The notes under the pieces: generated by a model | The model's database searches: none | The model's input: the letters and a program-made list of their open reading frames with translations, nothing else | What the model was told of the DNA's origin: nothing | Assembly: GCA_965226755.1 (NCBI GenBank) | Contig: CBDDDT010000007.1 | Span: forward strand, 186,001-250,000 | DNA length: 64,000 bases | Direction: 5' to 3' | Origin: Bog-113 sp965226755 | GTDB lineage: Bacteria; Acidobacteriota; Terriglobia; Bryobacterales; Bryobacteraceae | Program-made: the position numbers and the translations under genes | In this document: positions 41,428-50,694 of the stretch, piece by piece | How positions within the stretch are numbered: position 1 is the stretch's first letter | How the letters are laid out: the number at the start of each line of letters is the position of its first letter

Positions 41428-43155
41428 ATGCGATCGGTTATGGAGAGCGACGACATCACCCGTAAGAGTCCCCCTGGAAGCGGTGAGGAAACCGTGGCGT
41501 TTCGGACCGCGCCCAATTCAGCCGCGGGAACGCCGCTCTCGGGAACACTCCTCAAAGACCGATACCTTTTCATTCGTCCGCTCGGTCACGGCGGTTTCGG
41601 CGCCGTTTATCTGGCGCAGGACAAACAAATGCATGACCGCCTGGTCGTAGTGAAGATTCAGGCCGACCGCCCCACCGAAGACCCATGGTTCGACCGCAAG
41701 TTCAGTGAAGAAGTTCGCGCGCTCTCGATGATCGATCATCCCGGAGTGGTCGTCGCTATCGATAGCGGGCGCACTCCCGAAGGCCAGCCGTTCCTGGTGA
41801 TGCAGTTTGTGGACGGCGCGACGCTGCGAACGATTTTGAATTCCGAGGGCATGCCCCTTGATCGCGCCGCGGCGATTATTAAGCAGGTCGGCAACGCCTT
41901 GGGCGCCGCGCATGACCGGGGCATCCTGCACCGCGACCTGAAACCGGAAAATCTCATGCTGCAAACTTTGCCGGACGGGAGCGAGCGCGTCCGGCTGATC
42001 GACTTCGGCATCGCCAGCGTCGCCGACGAAAACAAATTCCAGACCAGCACGCGAGTTTCGGGAACGGTTCTTTACATGGCGCCGGAACAGTGGGAGGGCC
42101 GGGTCTCGGAGATGACGGATATCTACGCGATGGGTCTGATCGCGTATGAGATGGTGACAGGGCGCCGGCCATTTATCGCGGAGAATTCCGTCCACCTCGC
42201 GAACTTACAACGCGCGGGAGTCAGGGTCAAACCTTCCGATCTGCGACCCGCGCTGCCCCGTGCGGCCGAGCGGCTGATCCTGAAAAGCCTGGAGTACGAG
42301 CCGTCGAAGCGGCCGCCGAGCGCGCGCGACTTCGGCGATCAGTTACAGGAAGCTCTCCTGGATTCCGGCACGCGGGCGGCAAAACCAAAGGCGGAGGCCA
42401 GAAAAGGACGCAGCGGCGCAGTAAGCCTCGTCAGCGCGTTAGTGGCGATCGCGTTCGTTCTGGCGGGAGGCGCTTACTGGAAACTTCGCAGCCATCCAGC
42501 ACCAGCAGAAGTTACGCCGCCCAAAGCATTGTCTTCAACTAACGACGCGGCTATAGCGAAGGATGCGGCTATAACGAAGGACGCGCGTCCTGACCCCGAC
42601 GTCGAGCTGGCTTTTTGGGAGTCGGTGAAACAGTCATCCGATCCGCAGTTCTACCGCGAGTATCTGGCTAAGTATCCGCAGGGGCGTTTCGCATCGTTAG
42701 CGAAGCTGAACCTCGAGATTCTCGCCAAGAAAGCGGCGGAGAAGCCGGCCAACGCGCGAGCGCAATCGGCGAACGATACGCGGGAGGATGCCGACGACGA
42801 CATCTGGAACGTCCTCCAAAAGACAGCCGATCCGAAGCTATATCGGCAGTATCTCGACGCATATCCTGCCGGCCGTTACGCGAAGCAAGCGCGCAAAAAG
42901 GCCAAACAGTCCGGGGACGGTCCAGAGCCGCCGCCGACCCCGGGGGCGGCTATACACCTGCCGGGCGTGCCGGATCTTGGGAATTTGCCTGGCGTCAACC
43001 CCAATGTGTCCGCGGAATTGTCATATTGGAACAAGCTCAAGGACGCCAAGGATGCGCAGCCTTTCCGGGATTACCTCACGAAATATCCAAACGGAATGTT
43101 TGCGTCGCTGGCAAGAATGAAGATCGCCGCCTTCGACAAAGCGGCCGATCAATAA
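41428..43155 (+). CDS. Ser/Thr protein kinase with C-terminal short repeats
   Basis: 575 residues. Kinase domain about 45-310: GHGGFGAVYLA, VVVKIQ, HRDLKPENL (catalytic Asp170), DFGIAS, MAPEQWEG. One membrane span (VSLVSALVAIAFVLAGGAYW, about 330-350). The outer part carries three ~40-residue repeats of the form 'W..(5-8)..D...YR.YL..YP.G.FA..A' (YREYLAKYPQGRFASLA; YRQYLDAYPAGRYAKQA; FRDYLTKYPNGMFASLA). Such repeats also accompany caspase-like and kinase proteins. Spacer DNA near 42540-42590 contains a small in-frame tandem repeat. A membrane sensor kinase; ligand unknown. Confidence 0.92.
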   Translation: MRSVMESDDITRKSPPGSGEETVAFRTAPNSAAGTPLSGTLLKDRYLFIRPLGHGGFGAVYLAQDKQMHDRLVVVKIQADRPTEDPWFDRKFSEEVRALSMIDHPGVVVAIDSGRTPEGQPFLVMQFVDGATLRTILNSEGMPLDRAAAIIKQVGNALGAAHDRGILHRDLKPENLMLQTLPDGSERVRLIDFGIASVADENKFQTSTRVSGTVLYMAPEQWEGRVSEMTDIYAMGLIAYEMVTGRRPFIAENSVHLANLQRAGVRVKPSDLRPALPRAAERLILKSLEYEPSKRPPSARDFGDQLQEALLDSGTRAAKPKAEARKGRSGAVSLVSALVAIAFVLAGGAYWKLRSHPAPAEVTPPKALSSTNDAAIAKDAAITKDARPDPDVELAFWESVKQSSDPQFYREYLAKYPQGRFASLAKLNLEILAKKAAEKPANARAQSANDTREDADDDIWNVLQKTADPKLYRQYLDAYPAGRYAKQARKKAKQSGDGPEPPPTPGAAIHLPGVPDLGNLPGVNPNVSAELSYWNKLKDAKDAQPFRDYLTKYPNGMFASLARMKIAAFDKAADQ

Positions 43156-43163
43156 GAGGTCTT

Positions 43164-43194
43164 GATCGAGCCCTGGTGGCATGAGGGCTCGATC
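43164..43194. terminator. Bidirectional terminator between convergent genes
   Basis: Perfect 11-bp stem GATCGAGCCCT / AGGGCTCGATC with a 9-base loop, between the ends of the kinase gene and the YciE-like gene. The U-tract is weak on both sides, so termination strength is uncertain. Confidence 0.65.
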
Positions 43195-43219
43195 GGTTTC
43201 GGTGTTGAGGCGGCAGCCT

Positions 43220-43786
43220 TTAAGCGTGCCGGGTCTTGGTCTTCTTCTGTTCGGAGGCAGCCGGAGAGCGATCCAGATTCACGTGCGCGCCGAGATCGTC
43301 AAGGGTGGCTTGCTGCAGCAGCGGTTTGGCGATTGTGGTAAGCAGGAAATCCGCGCTCTCTTCCTCGCCCAGAGTGTGAGTGAGGAGTGTCGCGGCATCT
43401 ACCGCCCCGATCTGCCGGGCGAGCCCGCGAACAGTGCCATACCCGGAGATTTCATAATGCTCTACCTTCTGGGCGGCGGTGATCAGAGCCAGATCAGAAG
43501 CGATCGGCTCCTTCTGTTTTCCTTCCTCGATCGTCTCCTCGCCTTCCGCGATGAGACCCATCATCGCCTTACAGGGCTTCGGCTGCGCCTTCTCCCCCAG
43601 TAACGCGAATACCTCCTTCAAGCGCTCCGCATGAGCTTCAGTCTGCAACAGGTGTTTCTCAAAAGCTTCCTTCAGCTTTGGATGATGAGCGGCATCGGCC
43701 ATCTTCGGCAATGCGCCCATCAATTGCGTCTCGGCGTGCAGAAGGTCTTGTAATTCTTCGACCAGCAATTCTTTAAGTTGAGGCAT
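43220..43786 (-). CDS. YciE/YciF-like ferritin-fold protein (DUF892)
   Basis: 188 residues. Four-helix bundle with the DUF892 pattern: LVEELQDLLHAETQLMGALPKMA, LQTEAHAERLKEVF, ITAAQKVEHYEISGYGTVRGLARQIG, LLTHTLGEEESADFLLTTIA. The Glu and His residues on the helices resemble ferritin-like di-iron ligands. These proteins are stress-induced. A Lys-rich tail ends the protein. Same strand as, and downstream of, the Mn-catalase gene (38-bp gap), so the two are probably one operon for peroxide or stationary-phase stress. Confidence 0.9.
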   Translation of the reverse strand: MPQLKELLVEELQDLLHAETQLMGALPKMADAAHHPKLKEAFEKHLLQTEAHAERLKEVFALLGEKAQPKPCKAMMGLIAEGEETIEEGKQKEPIASDLALITAAQKVEHYEISGYGTVRGLARQIGAVDAATLLTHTLGEEESADFLLTTIAKPLLQQATLDDLGAHVNLDRSPAASEQKKTKTRHA

Positions 43787-43824
43787 GATAACTCTCCGTT
43801 TAAATGTTGGCGTGAAAGATCCGT

Positions 43825-44604
43825 TTAGACTTTTTCGCTGCGACCGTTACGCGCGGCTTGGGTCTTGGCGGTGCGAGTGCCAGCTTTCGAGGATTCCAAT
43901 TCCTGGAAAGCCGGGGCCGTCACCATCTCCCAATCGCCGCCTTCGTTCCAAGGCCCGCGACCGTCTGGCTCGCCGCGATCTCCAGTCCCGGTAGAGTCAT
44001 TGAAGAACTGATCCACCAAACCGGGAGTGGGCGGGATTTTCCCGATCGAAAACGCGGGCTTCCCCATGCTTTCCAACGCCGCCGTGAAAGCCTTCATATG
44101 GGTAATCTCGCGCGTCATCAGAAACTGCAAGGCGTCGATTGTGCCTTGATCGTCGGTGAAGTCGATCAGGCGCTCGTAAACGATTTTGGCCCGCGCTTCA
44201 GCCGCAATGTTGCTCCGCAGGTCCACATCGAGTTCCCCTGAAATCTTCAGATAATCGGCGGTCCAGGCATTCCCCATGGAGTTGAAGAGGTTCACTCCGC
44301 CGCCTCCCGCGATGGCGATGAGCGGGTCGGCATGGGCCGCATGCCGGTCGGACTTCAACGGTTTCAAATGCATCCGGGCCAAAGTGCCTACGACTTCAAG
44401 GTGACTTAGCTCCTCGGTGCCGATATCCATCAGTAAGTCTTTGCGTTCGGGGTCATCGCAATTGATCCCCTGAATGGAATACTGCATAGCGGCCGCGAGT
44501 TCTCCGTTAGCGCCTCCAAACTGCTCCAAGAGCATGTTTCCGAAACGCGGGTCGGGCTCGCCAATCCGGACTGTGTACATCAGCTGCTTGATGTGGTGGT
44601 ACAT
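43825..44604 (-). CDS. Manganese catalase
   Basis: 259 residues from ATG 44604 (AGGGAG just upstream). Non-haem di-manganese catalase that disproportionates H2O2. Ligand-bearing helices: LLEQFGGANGELAAAMQYSIQG, MDIGTEELSHLEVVGTLARM, SNIAAEARAKIVYERLIDFTDD and REITHMKAFTAALES, with the expected Glu and His residues. It starts with MYHHIKQLMYTVRIGEPDP, as family members do. The C-terminal tail is Gly/Glu/Lys-rich. No export signal. Together with KatG the window holds two unrelated catalases about 2.5 kb apart. Confidence 0.95.
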   Translation of the reverse strand: MYHHIKQLMYTVRIGEPDPRFGNMLLEQFGGANGELAAAMQYSIQGINCDDPERKDLLMDIGTEELSHLEVVGTLARMHLKPLKSDRHAAHADPLIAIAGGGGVNLFNSMGNAWTADYLKISGELDVDLRSNIAAEARAKIVYERLIDFTDDQGTIDALQFLMTREITHMKAFTAALESMGKPAFSIGKIPPTPGLVDQFFNDSTGTGDRGEPDGRGPWNEGGDWEMVTAPAFQELESSKAGTRTAKTQAARNGRSEKV

Positions 44605-44825
44605 CGATCTCCCTCTGTGCTTAACGGCACTAACCCGATAAACCAAGGCTGGCTGGGCTGCGCCTGCAACTATGATCTAAACATAGATTCACGTAACTTC
44701 AGGGGACGCGAGAGCTGCCGAGGGCATCAGATCTCACACTTACGATCGCTCTCACGAAAACGTATGCGCGGTTCGTACGAAGACGCTCAAGTAGCCGGCG
44801 CCACTGTTCGATTCGTTACAACGAC

Positions 44826-45713
44826 TCACTTCATCGATTTCGACAGACCGGCGCTGCCCGCGCCGAAGCCCGCCAGCAAGGCCGTCGCCGCGAACAGTAG
44901 CGTGTCGCCGACGTAGTTGACCCCTTCGACCCCGAGCGGAGAGCCGAGCTCCGTCAGGAGGATTGGAACGTAGAAAAAGACGGTGAGCAGCAGAAGCACC
45001 GCGCCGGCACTGGCCGCGGCGATGATCCGAGCGCGGCGAATCATCAGACCTATGCCTGCGGCGAATAAAGCCGCCCCGACGAAATAGGAAATCAGCACCG
45101 GCGCCGGCATCCAATCTGGCGTCATCTTTTCCAGCGGAACGCCAGGAACGAAACGGGGAAACAGAAAGTGCTCAATCGCATAGAAGAGGAAGGTGCAAGC
45201 GACAATGAGCCGGCCCACGGTGACGAGAGCGGCGCCTGCCGTCCGTCCGCGCGCCCATTGGCTGCCCGCCAGCACCATGGCGCCCCCGGCGAAGGCGGTT
45301 TCGCGGACCGTAAGTGTCCAGAATAACCGCTCATGGATTTGCTTCGGCAAGTTGGGGAGGTCAATTGTGGCGACGATGATCAGAAACAGCAATGCGAGCA
45401 GGGACGCCGACCAACGGACATATCGCCACGCGATGAAGCTTACGGCCGCGGCCAGCAGAGCCGCGCCCACGAAATAGGTCCAGAAAAGAGGTCCGGGCAT
45501 CCACCGCGGCACGATGTTAGATAACTCGCGCGCCGCCAGGAAATGTTCCGCGGCGAAAATGGCCAGCGCGACGGCTTCAAAGACCGGCCCGAGCACCAGG
45601 AGCTTGCCCGCGCCGGCAGCCGCCGTGAACCGCGCCCGGACCAAGATTAGTCCAGCAATCAGCGCGGCGATTCCCGCTCCGATCATCCCCGAAGTCTCTA
45701 CAGACATAAGCAT
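44826..45713 (-). CDS. DoxX-like integral membrane protein with internal duplication
   Basis: 295 residues with about eight membrane segments. The two halves are related: FAAEHFLAARELSNIVPRWM... FWTYFVGAALLAAAVSFI and YAIEHFLFPRFVPGVP... PDWMPAPVLISYFVGAALFAAGIGLMI. This indicates a tandem DoxX-like domain. The role of DoxX proteins is poorly defined; some link to redox or sulfur chemistry. A start at 45707 (MSVETSG) is as plausible as 45713. It has no operon partner; MsrA is divergent. Confidence 0.82.
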   Translation of the reverse strand: MLMSVETSGMIGAGIAALIAGLILVRARFTAAAGAGKLLVLGPVFEAVALAIFAAEHFLAARELSNIVPRWMPGPLFWTYFVGAALLAAAVSFIAWRYVRWSASLLALLFLIIVATIDLPNLPKQIHERLFWTLTVRETAFAGGAMVLAGSQWARGRTAGAALVTVGRLIVACTFLFYAIEHFLFPRFVPGVPLEKMTPDWMPAPVLISYFVGAALFAAGIGLMIRRARIIAAASAGAVLLLLTVFFYVPILLTELGSPLGVEGVNYVGDTLLFAATALLAGFGAGSAGLSKSMK

Positions 45714-45863
45714 CTCCTCTGGTTTTTACGGAGTATATCGTGAGCCAGTAAGCCGGCAAGTTGTTGGCCGACTGGCTATACGTAACTTTTGTAATGTGGT
45801 CATTGTCATCGACCATCTCGCACGCCATGCTAAGGGAAAGCCGGGTAATTGGGAGCGCTTCTC

Positions 45864-46505
45864 GTGAAAGCATTCGGGTTTTCAGCAGCCGCCGCACTGG
45901 CCGCGCTTGCGCTCCTCGCGAGCGAAAACAGTTTCCCGGATCCGGCGATCGACGAGAAGGATCGCGGATCAACTAAGGAAACCGCTGTGCTCGCCGGCGG
46001 CTGTTTTTGGGGAATGGAAGCGGTTTTCAACCATGTGCGCGGGGTCACGCGTGTTGTCTCCGGATATTCCGGCGGCGATAAGAAAGCGGCCCGCTCGGAA
46101 TTGGTGGAAGCAGGACACACGGGGCATGCGGAGTCCGTGATGATCACCTATCAACCTTCCAAAATCACATATGGCGAGATTCTGAAGATCTTTTTCTCAG
46201 TGGCCCATGACCCGACCGAGTTGGACCGGCAAGGGCCTGACGAAGGGACGCAGTATCGATCTGTGATCTTCTATGCAAATGAAGAGCAAGAAACCATCGC
46301 AAAGACTTACATAGAGGAACTGGAGAATAAGAAGATTCTGCCCCGAAAGATTGTTACCCAGGTGCTCCCGCTGTCAGGCTTCTATCCGGCGGAAGATTTT
46401 CTTCAGCATTACAGCGAGCGCCACCCGAACGACCCGTACATTGTTCAGAATGACCTTCCGAAACTGGCGGCGCTGAAAAGCCAGATGCCGGAAGTTTATA
46501 AGTGA
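45864..46505 (+). CDS. msrA: Peptide-methionine (S)-S-oxide reductase, exported
   Basis: 213 residues from GTG 45864 (GGGAG about 9 bases upstream), beginning with a signal peptide (KAFGFSAAAALAALALLAS). Active-site GGCFWGMEAVF with catalytic Cys47, then SGYSGG, GHTGHAESV and QYRSVIFY. It is the only cysteine in the mature protein, so this is a one-cysteine MsrA that relies on an outside reductant. It repairs methionine-S-sulfoxide in exported proteins, which suits the nearby peroxide-defence genes. Confidence 0.95.
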   Translation: MKAFGFSAAAALAALALLASENSFPDPAIDEKDRGSTKETAVLAGGCFWGMEAVFNHVRGVTRVVSGYSGGDKKAARSELVEAGHTGHAESVMITYQPSKITYGEILKIFFSVAHDPTELDRQGPDEGTQYRSVIFYANEEQETIAKTYIEELENKKILPRKIVTQVLPLSGFYPAEDFLQHYSERHPNDPYIVQNDLPKLAALKSQMPEVYK

Positions 46506-46528
46506 CGGCGCCGAACCCGGCGGGCTCG

Positions 46529-47518
46529 CTACGGTCTGTCTGCCAAAAGCCACGAATCATTCGTGAATGGGTCGCCGGTGACTTCGCCCCCGAAGATCAA
46601 CAATCCGTTGAGATCGGGATCGTAATCCATGGATGCCGCCCATCGGCTCGCGGGCGTCCGGGATGTCTGTAACTCGTTCCAGTTTGCGCCGTTCCAAGTC
46701 CAGGTGTCGTCCAGTCCAACGCCGGGAGTGATATACCCGCCGAACATCACGACCTGCGACGACTTCACATCATAGCCCAGCGCGGGCAAGGCGCGGGCGG
46801 GCGGCTGCGCGGGCGGAAATTGCTGAACCCAATTGAAGCCGTCCCACTCCCAGGTGTCGTTGTAGTAAGTGTCGCAGCAGTCTCCCGCGGCGTTATCGCC
46901 GCCGAAGAGAACGATTCTGCCGATGGCGGCGTCGAAGACTATGCTGGTGCGCCGGGCGGACGGGCTCGTGGCCGGGAACCGCTGGGTCCATGTTCTGGTT
47001 TTTCCGGTCCATTCCCAGGTGTCGGAAAGGACTCCGTCATTTCCGTTGCCGCCGAACAGCAGCACTGTTTTCGTGATCGGGTTGTAGGCCATGCCGTGCG
47101 AGCTTCGGGCGGGCGGAGAAATGCGGGTGATCGCGCGGCTCCAGTTCTCGCCATCCCAGATCCACGTGTCGTTCAGATTTTCGGTCGCATTGCCTCCGCC
47201 GAAAAGCATAACGGTCCGGGTGTCCGCATCGTAAGCCATCATGGCGCCTGCCCGCCTGGACGGAAAACGGGCGGGAAAAAGCTGGGTCCAGCCGTTTGCG
47301 GCGGTGAGAATCCAGGTGTCGTCGAACCCGGCGGACGGGTTGCCGTTAGTTCCTCCGAACATCACGGTCGAGCGCGTGGCCGTGTCATAGGTCATGGCGG
47401 CGCAGCATCGGTCCGAAGGAGTCGAGGAAAGGGAGGGTTCGAGCCAATCCAGCCGCTGAGCCATCGCGGAACCGGAGAACAAAAGGGCAACTTGCAAGAC
47501 GGCGCGAAATGCGGGCAT
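46529..47518 (-). CDS. Secreted kelch-repeat beta-propeller protein
   Basis: 329 residues: signal peptide ending AMAQ, then six kelch-type blades, each with 'MxYDxxxxxxVMFGG' followed by 'DDTWxWDGxxWxxxxP' (for example MAYDADTRTVMLFGG and YNDTWEWDGFNWVQQFP). No catalytic residues; propellers of this sort bind proteins or glycans. It is convergent with msrA and sits 22 bp downstream of the dienelactone hydrolase gene on the same strand. Function unknown. Confidence 0.9.
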   Translation of the reverse strand: MPAFRAVLQVALLFSGSAMAQRLDWLEPSLSSTPSDRCCAAMTYDTATRSTVMFGGTNGNPSAGFDDTWILTAANGWTQLFPARFPSRRAGAMMAYDADTRTVMLFGGGNATENLNDTWIWDGENWSRAITRISPPARSSHGMAYNPITKTVLLFGGNGNDGVLSDTWEWTGKTRTWTQRFPATSPSARRTSIVFDAAIGRIVLFGGDNAAGDCCDTYYNDTWEWDGFNWVQQFPPAQPPARALPALGYDVKSSQVVMFGGYITPGVGLDDTWTWNGANWNELQTSRTPASRWAASMDYDPDLNGLLIFGGEVTGDPFTNDSWLLADRP

Positions 47519-47540
47519 GTAAATGTCACCCGATCCGGTT

Positions 47541-48404
47541 TCAGGCCAGAGCTTTTCCGTACAACACGATTAGACGGCTCCACGCCTTTTCGGCTTGCGG
47601 CTCGTTGTAGACACCGGAATCCGGAGGGCACCAGCCATGCGCGGCGCCGGCGTAAACTTCGATCTCAGCGGCGAGGTTGGCTTTCGCGAACGTCTCCTTC
47701 ATAACGGTTTTGTCATTGGGAGATCGCTTATCGTCATTTTCCGCAATTGCAACGAGGAACTGCGCCTTGGATTTCGCGGCCTGCAGATGCGGACTGTTCG
47801 GCATGTCCGTCACGAGTCCGCCCCCATGGAAGCTGGCGACCGCTCCGATACGATCCGGCGCGGCGGCCGCGGTACGGAATGCGATAGGACCGCCCATGCA
47901 GTAACCCTGCGTGCCCAACTTCCTATCTTTAGCGACCGAGGATTGCCCGTCGAGCCACGTGGTGAAGGCCTTGGCGTCCGTCATTTGCGTCGTCTCATTC
48001 AGACTTCGCGCGAGCGGCATCAGTTGCTGGATGGGAGTGGCCGCGCCCGCTTCCGCCGTCGGGGCCTTCTTTTCACGATAAAACGGATTCACCACGAGCA
48101 CCGAATAGCCCGACTCCGCGAGACGCTTGCCCATCTGCCGGAACGCCGGTCGCAGTCCGAAGATATCCGGCCAGATCAGAACGCCCGCCGCCGTGCCGCT
48201 TGCCGGATGCACGAAGTAGCAATCCGCCGTGCCGTCCGGCGTCGTCACATTCACGTCCGATTCGACGACGGCCGCCGCCTGAGCGACGCGCGGCAACATC
48301 ATGGCTATGCCTGCTCCCAACACGATGCCGAATTGCTTTCGCGTCACCAGACCGAGATTCTCGAACTGCTCCCGGTCTTCGTCAAAATGGTCCTGATCAC
48401 ACAT
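47541..48404 (-). CDS. Dienelactone hydrolase family protein, exported
   Basis: 287 residues. An N-terminal extension (MCDQDHFDEDREQFENLG) precedes a hydrophobic export segment (QFGIVLGAGIAMMLPRVAQA). Alpha/beta hydrolase of the DLH family: GVLIWPDIFGLRPAF, nucleophile Cys in TQGYCMGGPIAF, Asp in AIAENDDKRSP, His in GAAHGW. DLH enzymes open cyclic lactones; the natural substrate of exported members is unknown. It is divergent from nothing close: the histidine kinase gene lies upstream on the same strand, 78 bp away. Confidence 0.9.
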   Translation of the reverse strand: MCDQDHFDEDREQFENLGLVTRKQFGIVLGAGIAMMLPRVAQAAAVVESDVNVTTPDGTADCYFVHPASGTAAGVLIWPDIFGLRPAFRQMGKRLAESGYSVLVVNPFYREKKAPTAEAGAATPIQQLMPLARSLNETTQMTDAKAFTTWLDGQSSVAKDRKLGTQGYCMGGPIAFRTAAAAPDRIGAVASFHGGGLVTDMPNSPHLQAAKSKAQFLVAIAENDDKRSPNDKTVMKETFAKANLAAEIEVYAGAAHGWCPPDSGVYNEPQAEKAWSRLIVLYGKALA

Positions 48405-48481
48405 GTCCGCTCCTTATCGAGTTGCTGCCGCGGGCAGAACGCACGCAGCCGTTATTCTATCGCCTCACTGCGCGCGGCGCC

Positions 48482-49891
48482 TCATCGGGCGCGCGGGACG
48501 CTCAACTGAAAAGTACATCCGCCGTCAGGCGCGGGGGCCAGAGTCAGCGTGCCTTGCTGCGCTTCCAATGCCCACCTCGCGATGGCAAGTCCCAGCCCGG
48601 CGCCGCCCGCGTGTGCCGAGCGCGAATCATCCGTCCGATAGAAGCGGTCGAACACGCGCGCCGCGTGTTCGACCGGGATGCCAGGACCGTTGTCGGACAC
48701 CTTCAATATGACGGTGTCCGCCTGGGATGATTCGACAGCGATCGCGACACTCCCGCGCGCGGGCGCGTGGCGCACGGCATTATGGACGATATTGATCAAG
48801 GCCTGGCGCAACAAGACCCGGTCCGCCCGTACCCATAACGCGCGATCCCCGGATATGCCGAGCTCCTGATTCTTCTCTTCAGCCAGCACGCCAAGCAGGA
48901 CACCGACTTCTTCCGCGAGCTCCATCGCGGGAAACTCGGAGATGGACAACGGGAGCTGACCGGCGTCCGCGCGAGAAATTGTCAGCAGGCTTTCGGTGAG
49001 CTGCGTCAGGCGGTTCACTTCCTCCAGCATGCTTCCGATTACATCTTTGTAATCGTCCGCCGTCCCATTGCGGTCCAGCGCCACTTCGCCCACGCTGCGA
49101 ATCGCGGTCAGCGGCGTTCGTAACTCGTGCGAAGCATCGGAGGTGAACCGGTGCAGTTGCTCGAAGGCTTGTTCGATCCGTTCCAGCATCTGATTGAAGA
49201 CGCGCGCTAAATGGGCTATCTCGTCGTCGGCGACGCCGACCGGGACCCGGGCGCCCAAGTTGGTTCCGTCGATTCCCTCGGCGCTCTTCGTGATCGCCTG
49301 TACGGGCTGCAGCGCCCGTTTCGCGAGCACGTAGCCGGCGACGCCCGCCAGCAACAGTGTGAATGGCAGAGTAGCCAAAAGGCTCAAGAGGAAGCGCTCC
49401 GCCGGGTTCCGGATCGTATCTTCGCTATAGGCGAGCCGGATCAATATCGGAACATCGCCGATCTTATGGCTGCGGCTGAAAAGGCGAACCAGCGTTCCGT
49501 CATCGAGCCGCGCCCAGCGCGCCGAGTAGCCGCCCACGCCCTCGCCCGGAAAAGGGCGCCCGCCTAATCTCTGGCTGCCCAGCCTTTCATTGCGCAGGAG
49601 AACGCCGCCATCCGGGGAGAGCACTTCCAGCAGGCGCTCCAAAACGCGCTTGGACGCGGCGTGATTGTGATAATCCTCATTGAACGTGAGCCGTCCGGAC
49701 GCATTGAAGCGGAGCAGGCCTTCCACGGTTTCGATGTCCTGAATTCCGTGGCGGTCGAGTTCCCGCCGCAGATCCCACCAGAGGAGGACCGAAGACCCCG
49801 CCGCGTACACAATCAGGATCAAAGCCAGCAGGACGACGTACCAGATGGTCAGGCGAGTGCGTAAGCGCCCCGTGCGGAACACATTCAACAT
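48482..49891 (-). CDS. Sensor histidine kinase
   Basis: 469 residues: two membrane spans (about 14-38 and 165-190) around a periplasmic sensor domain, a HAMP linker (VQAITKSAEGIDGTNLGARVP... MLERIEQ), HisKA with phospho-acceptor His255 (SDASHELRTPL), and HATPase with NIVHNAVRHAP, VSDNGPGIP and GLGLAIARWAL. It overlaps the response regulator by 7 bp. The architecture is that of envelope or metal-sensing kinases. The efflux operon is divergent, so the pair very likely controls it. Confidence 0.95.
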   Translation of the reverse strand: MLNVFRTGRLRTRLTIWYVVLLALILIVYAAGSSVLLWWDLRRELDRHGIQDIETVEGLLRFNASGRLTFNEDYHNHAASKRVLERLLEVLSPDGGVLLRNERLGSQRLGGRPFPGEGVGGYSARWARLDDGTLVRLFSRSHKIGDVPILIRLAYSEDTIRNPAERFLLSLLATLPFTLLLAGVAGYVLAKRALQPVQAITKSAEGIDGTNLGARVPVGVADDEIAHLARVFNQMLERIEQAFEQLHRFTSDASHELRTPLTAIRSVGEVALDRNGTADDYKDVIGSMLEEVNRLTQLTESLLTISRADAGQLPLSISEFPAMELAEEVGVLLGVLAEEKNQELGISGDRALWVRADRVLLRQALINIVHNAVRHAPARGSVAIAVESSQADTVILKVSDNGPGIPVEHAARVFDRFYRTDDSRSAHAGGAGLGLAIARWALEAQQGTLTLAPAPDGGCTFQLSVPRAR

Positions 49892-50568
49892 TCCGCTTCG
49901 CGCAGCACGAACCCCACGCCTCGCACGGTTTGGAGGAGTTTGGCCTGGAACGGATCGTCGAGCTTTCTTCGCAAGCGCGCCACATGTACATCTATCACGT
50001 TGTCGAGGGGAGTCTGCCTCACCGGCTCCCGCCAGACATCGCGCGCCAGCATCTCCCGCGAAACGACGCGGCCTTGATGGCGCAGCAGGTACGCCAGCAG
50101 ATCGAATTCTTTCCCGGTCAGTTCCAGCGGCTGGCCGCCGCGAGAGACACGGCGGGCGACCATGTCGATTTCCAGATCGGCCAATCGAAGCGCGGCGGGG
50201 CCGTCCCGCTTTCCGCGACGGAGCAGCGCCCGCACGCGCGCCAGCAACTCGGAGAACGCAAACGGCTTGACCAGGTAGTCATCCGCGCCGGCATCGAGGC
50301 CTTGTACGCGGTCTTCGATCGAGTCCCTCGCCGTTAGAAGCAGAACCGGGGCTCGCCACCCGCGGCTTCGCAGAGTGGAAAGCAGTTCCAGCCCGCCGCG
50401 GCCGGGAAGCATTACGTCCAGGATGACGAGATCGAACTGTTGCGTCTCGATCAGGAAAAAACCATCCTCGCCCGTGGGTGCGACCGTGACTAGATGGCCC
50501 TCGCGCTCTAATCCGTCTTTGAGCGCATCGGCCAGCTTAGCCTCGTCTTCGATGACCAGCGTTCGCAC
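49885..50568 (-). CDS. OmpR/PhoB-family response regulator
   Basis: 227 residues from GTG 50568, with AGGAGGAAC directly upstream; the upstream ATG gives an unnatural extension. Receiver domain with VIEDEAKLADAL, phospho-acceptor Asp51 (VILDVMLPGRGG), LLTARDS and KPFAFSEL. C-terminal winged helix (LELTGKEFDLLAYLLRHQGRVVSREMLARDVWRE... VIDVHVARLRRKL). First gene of the two-component operon, divergent from tolC-MFP-RND. Direct repeats at 50635-50650 are a plausible binding site. Confidence 0.95.
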   Translation of the reverse strand: MRTLVIEDEAKLADALKDGLEREGHLVTVAPTGEDGFFLIETQQFDLVILDVMLPGRGGLELLSTLRSRGWRAPVLLLTARDSIEDRVQGLDAGADDYLVKPFAFSELLARVRALLRRGKRDGPAALRLADLEIDMVARRVSRGGQPLELTGKEFDLLAYLLRHQGRVVSREMLARDVWREPVRQTPLDNVIDVHVARLRRKLDDPFQAKLLQTVRGVGFVLREAEC

Positions 50569-50634
50569 GTTCCTCCTGCCGAATTTCCCATGAAAACAAA
50601 GTTCTTCCAAACCTTACAAAGCCGTAAGGAAATG

Positions 50635-50650
50635 TTCAGAAACTCTTCAG
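50635..50650. promoter_or_regulatory. Candidate response-regulator binding site
   Basis: TTCAG-N6-TTCAG, two direct five-base repeats 11 bp apart, the geometry OmpR-family dimers prefer. It lies in the 169-bp region between the regulator and the efflux operon. Just left is CCTTAC-N6-GTAAGG (50612-50629), a second symmetrical element. Binding is inferred from position. Confidence 0.45.
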
Positions 50651-50694
50651 TGGTGTCCGGCTAATTATCGAGCTAAAAGATAGAGATACCACGA

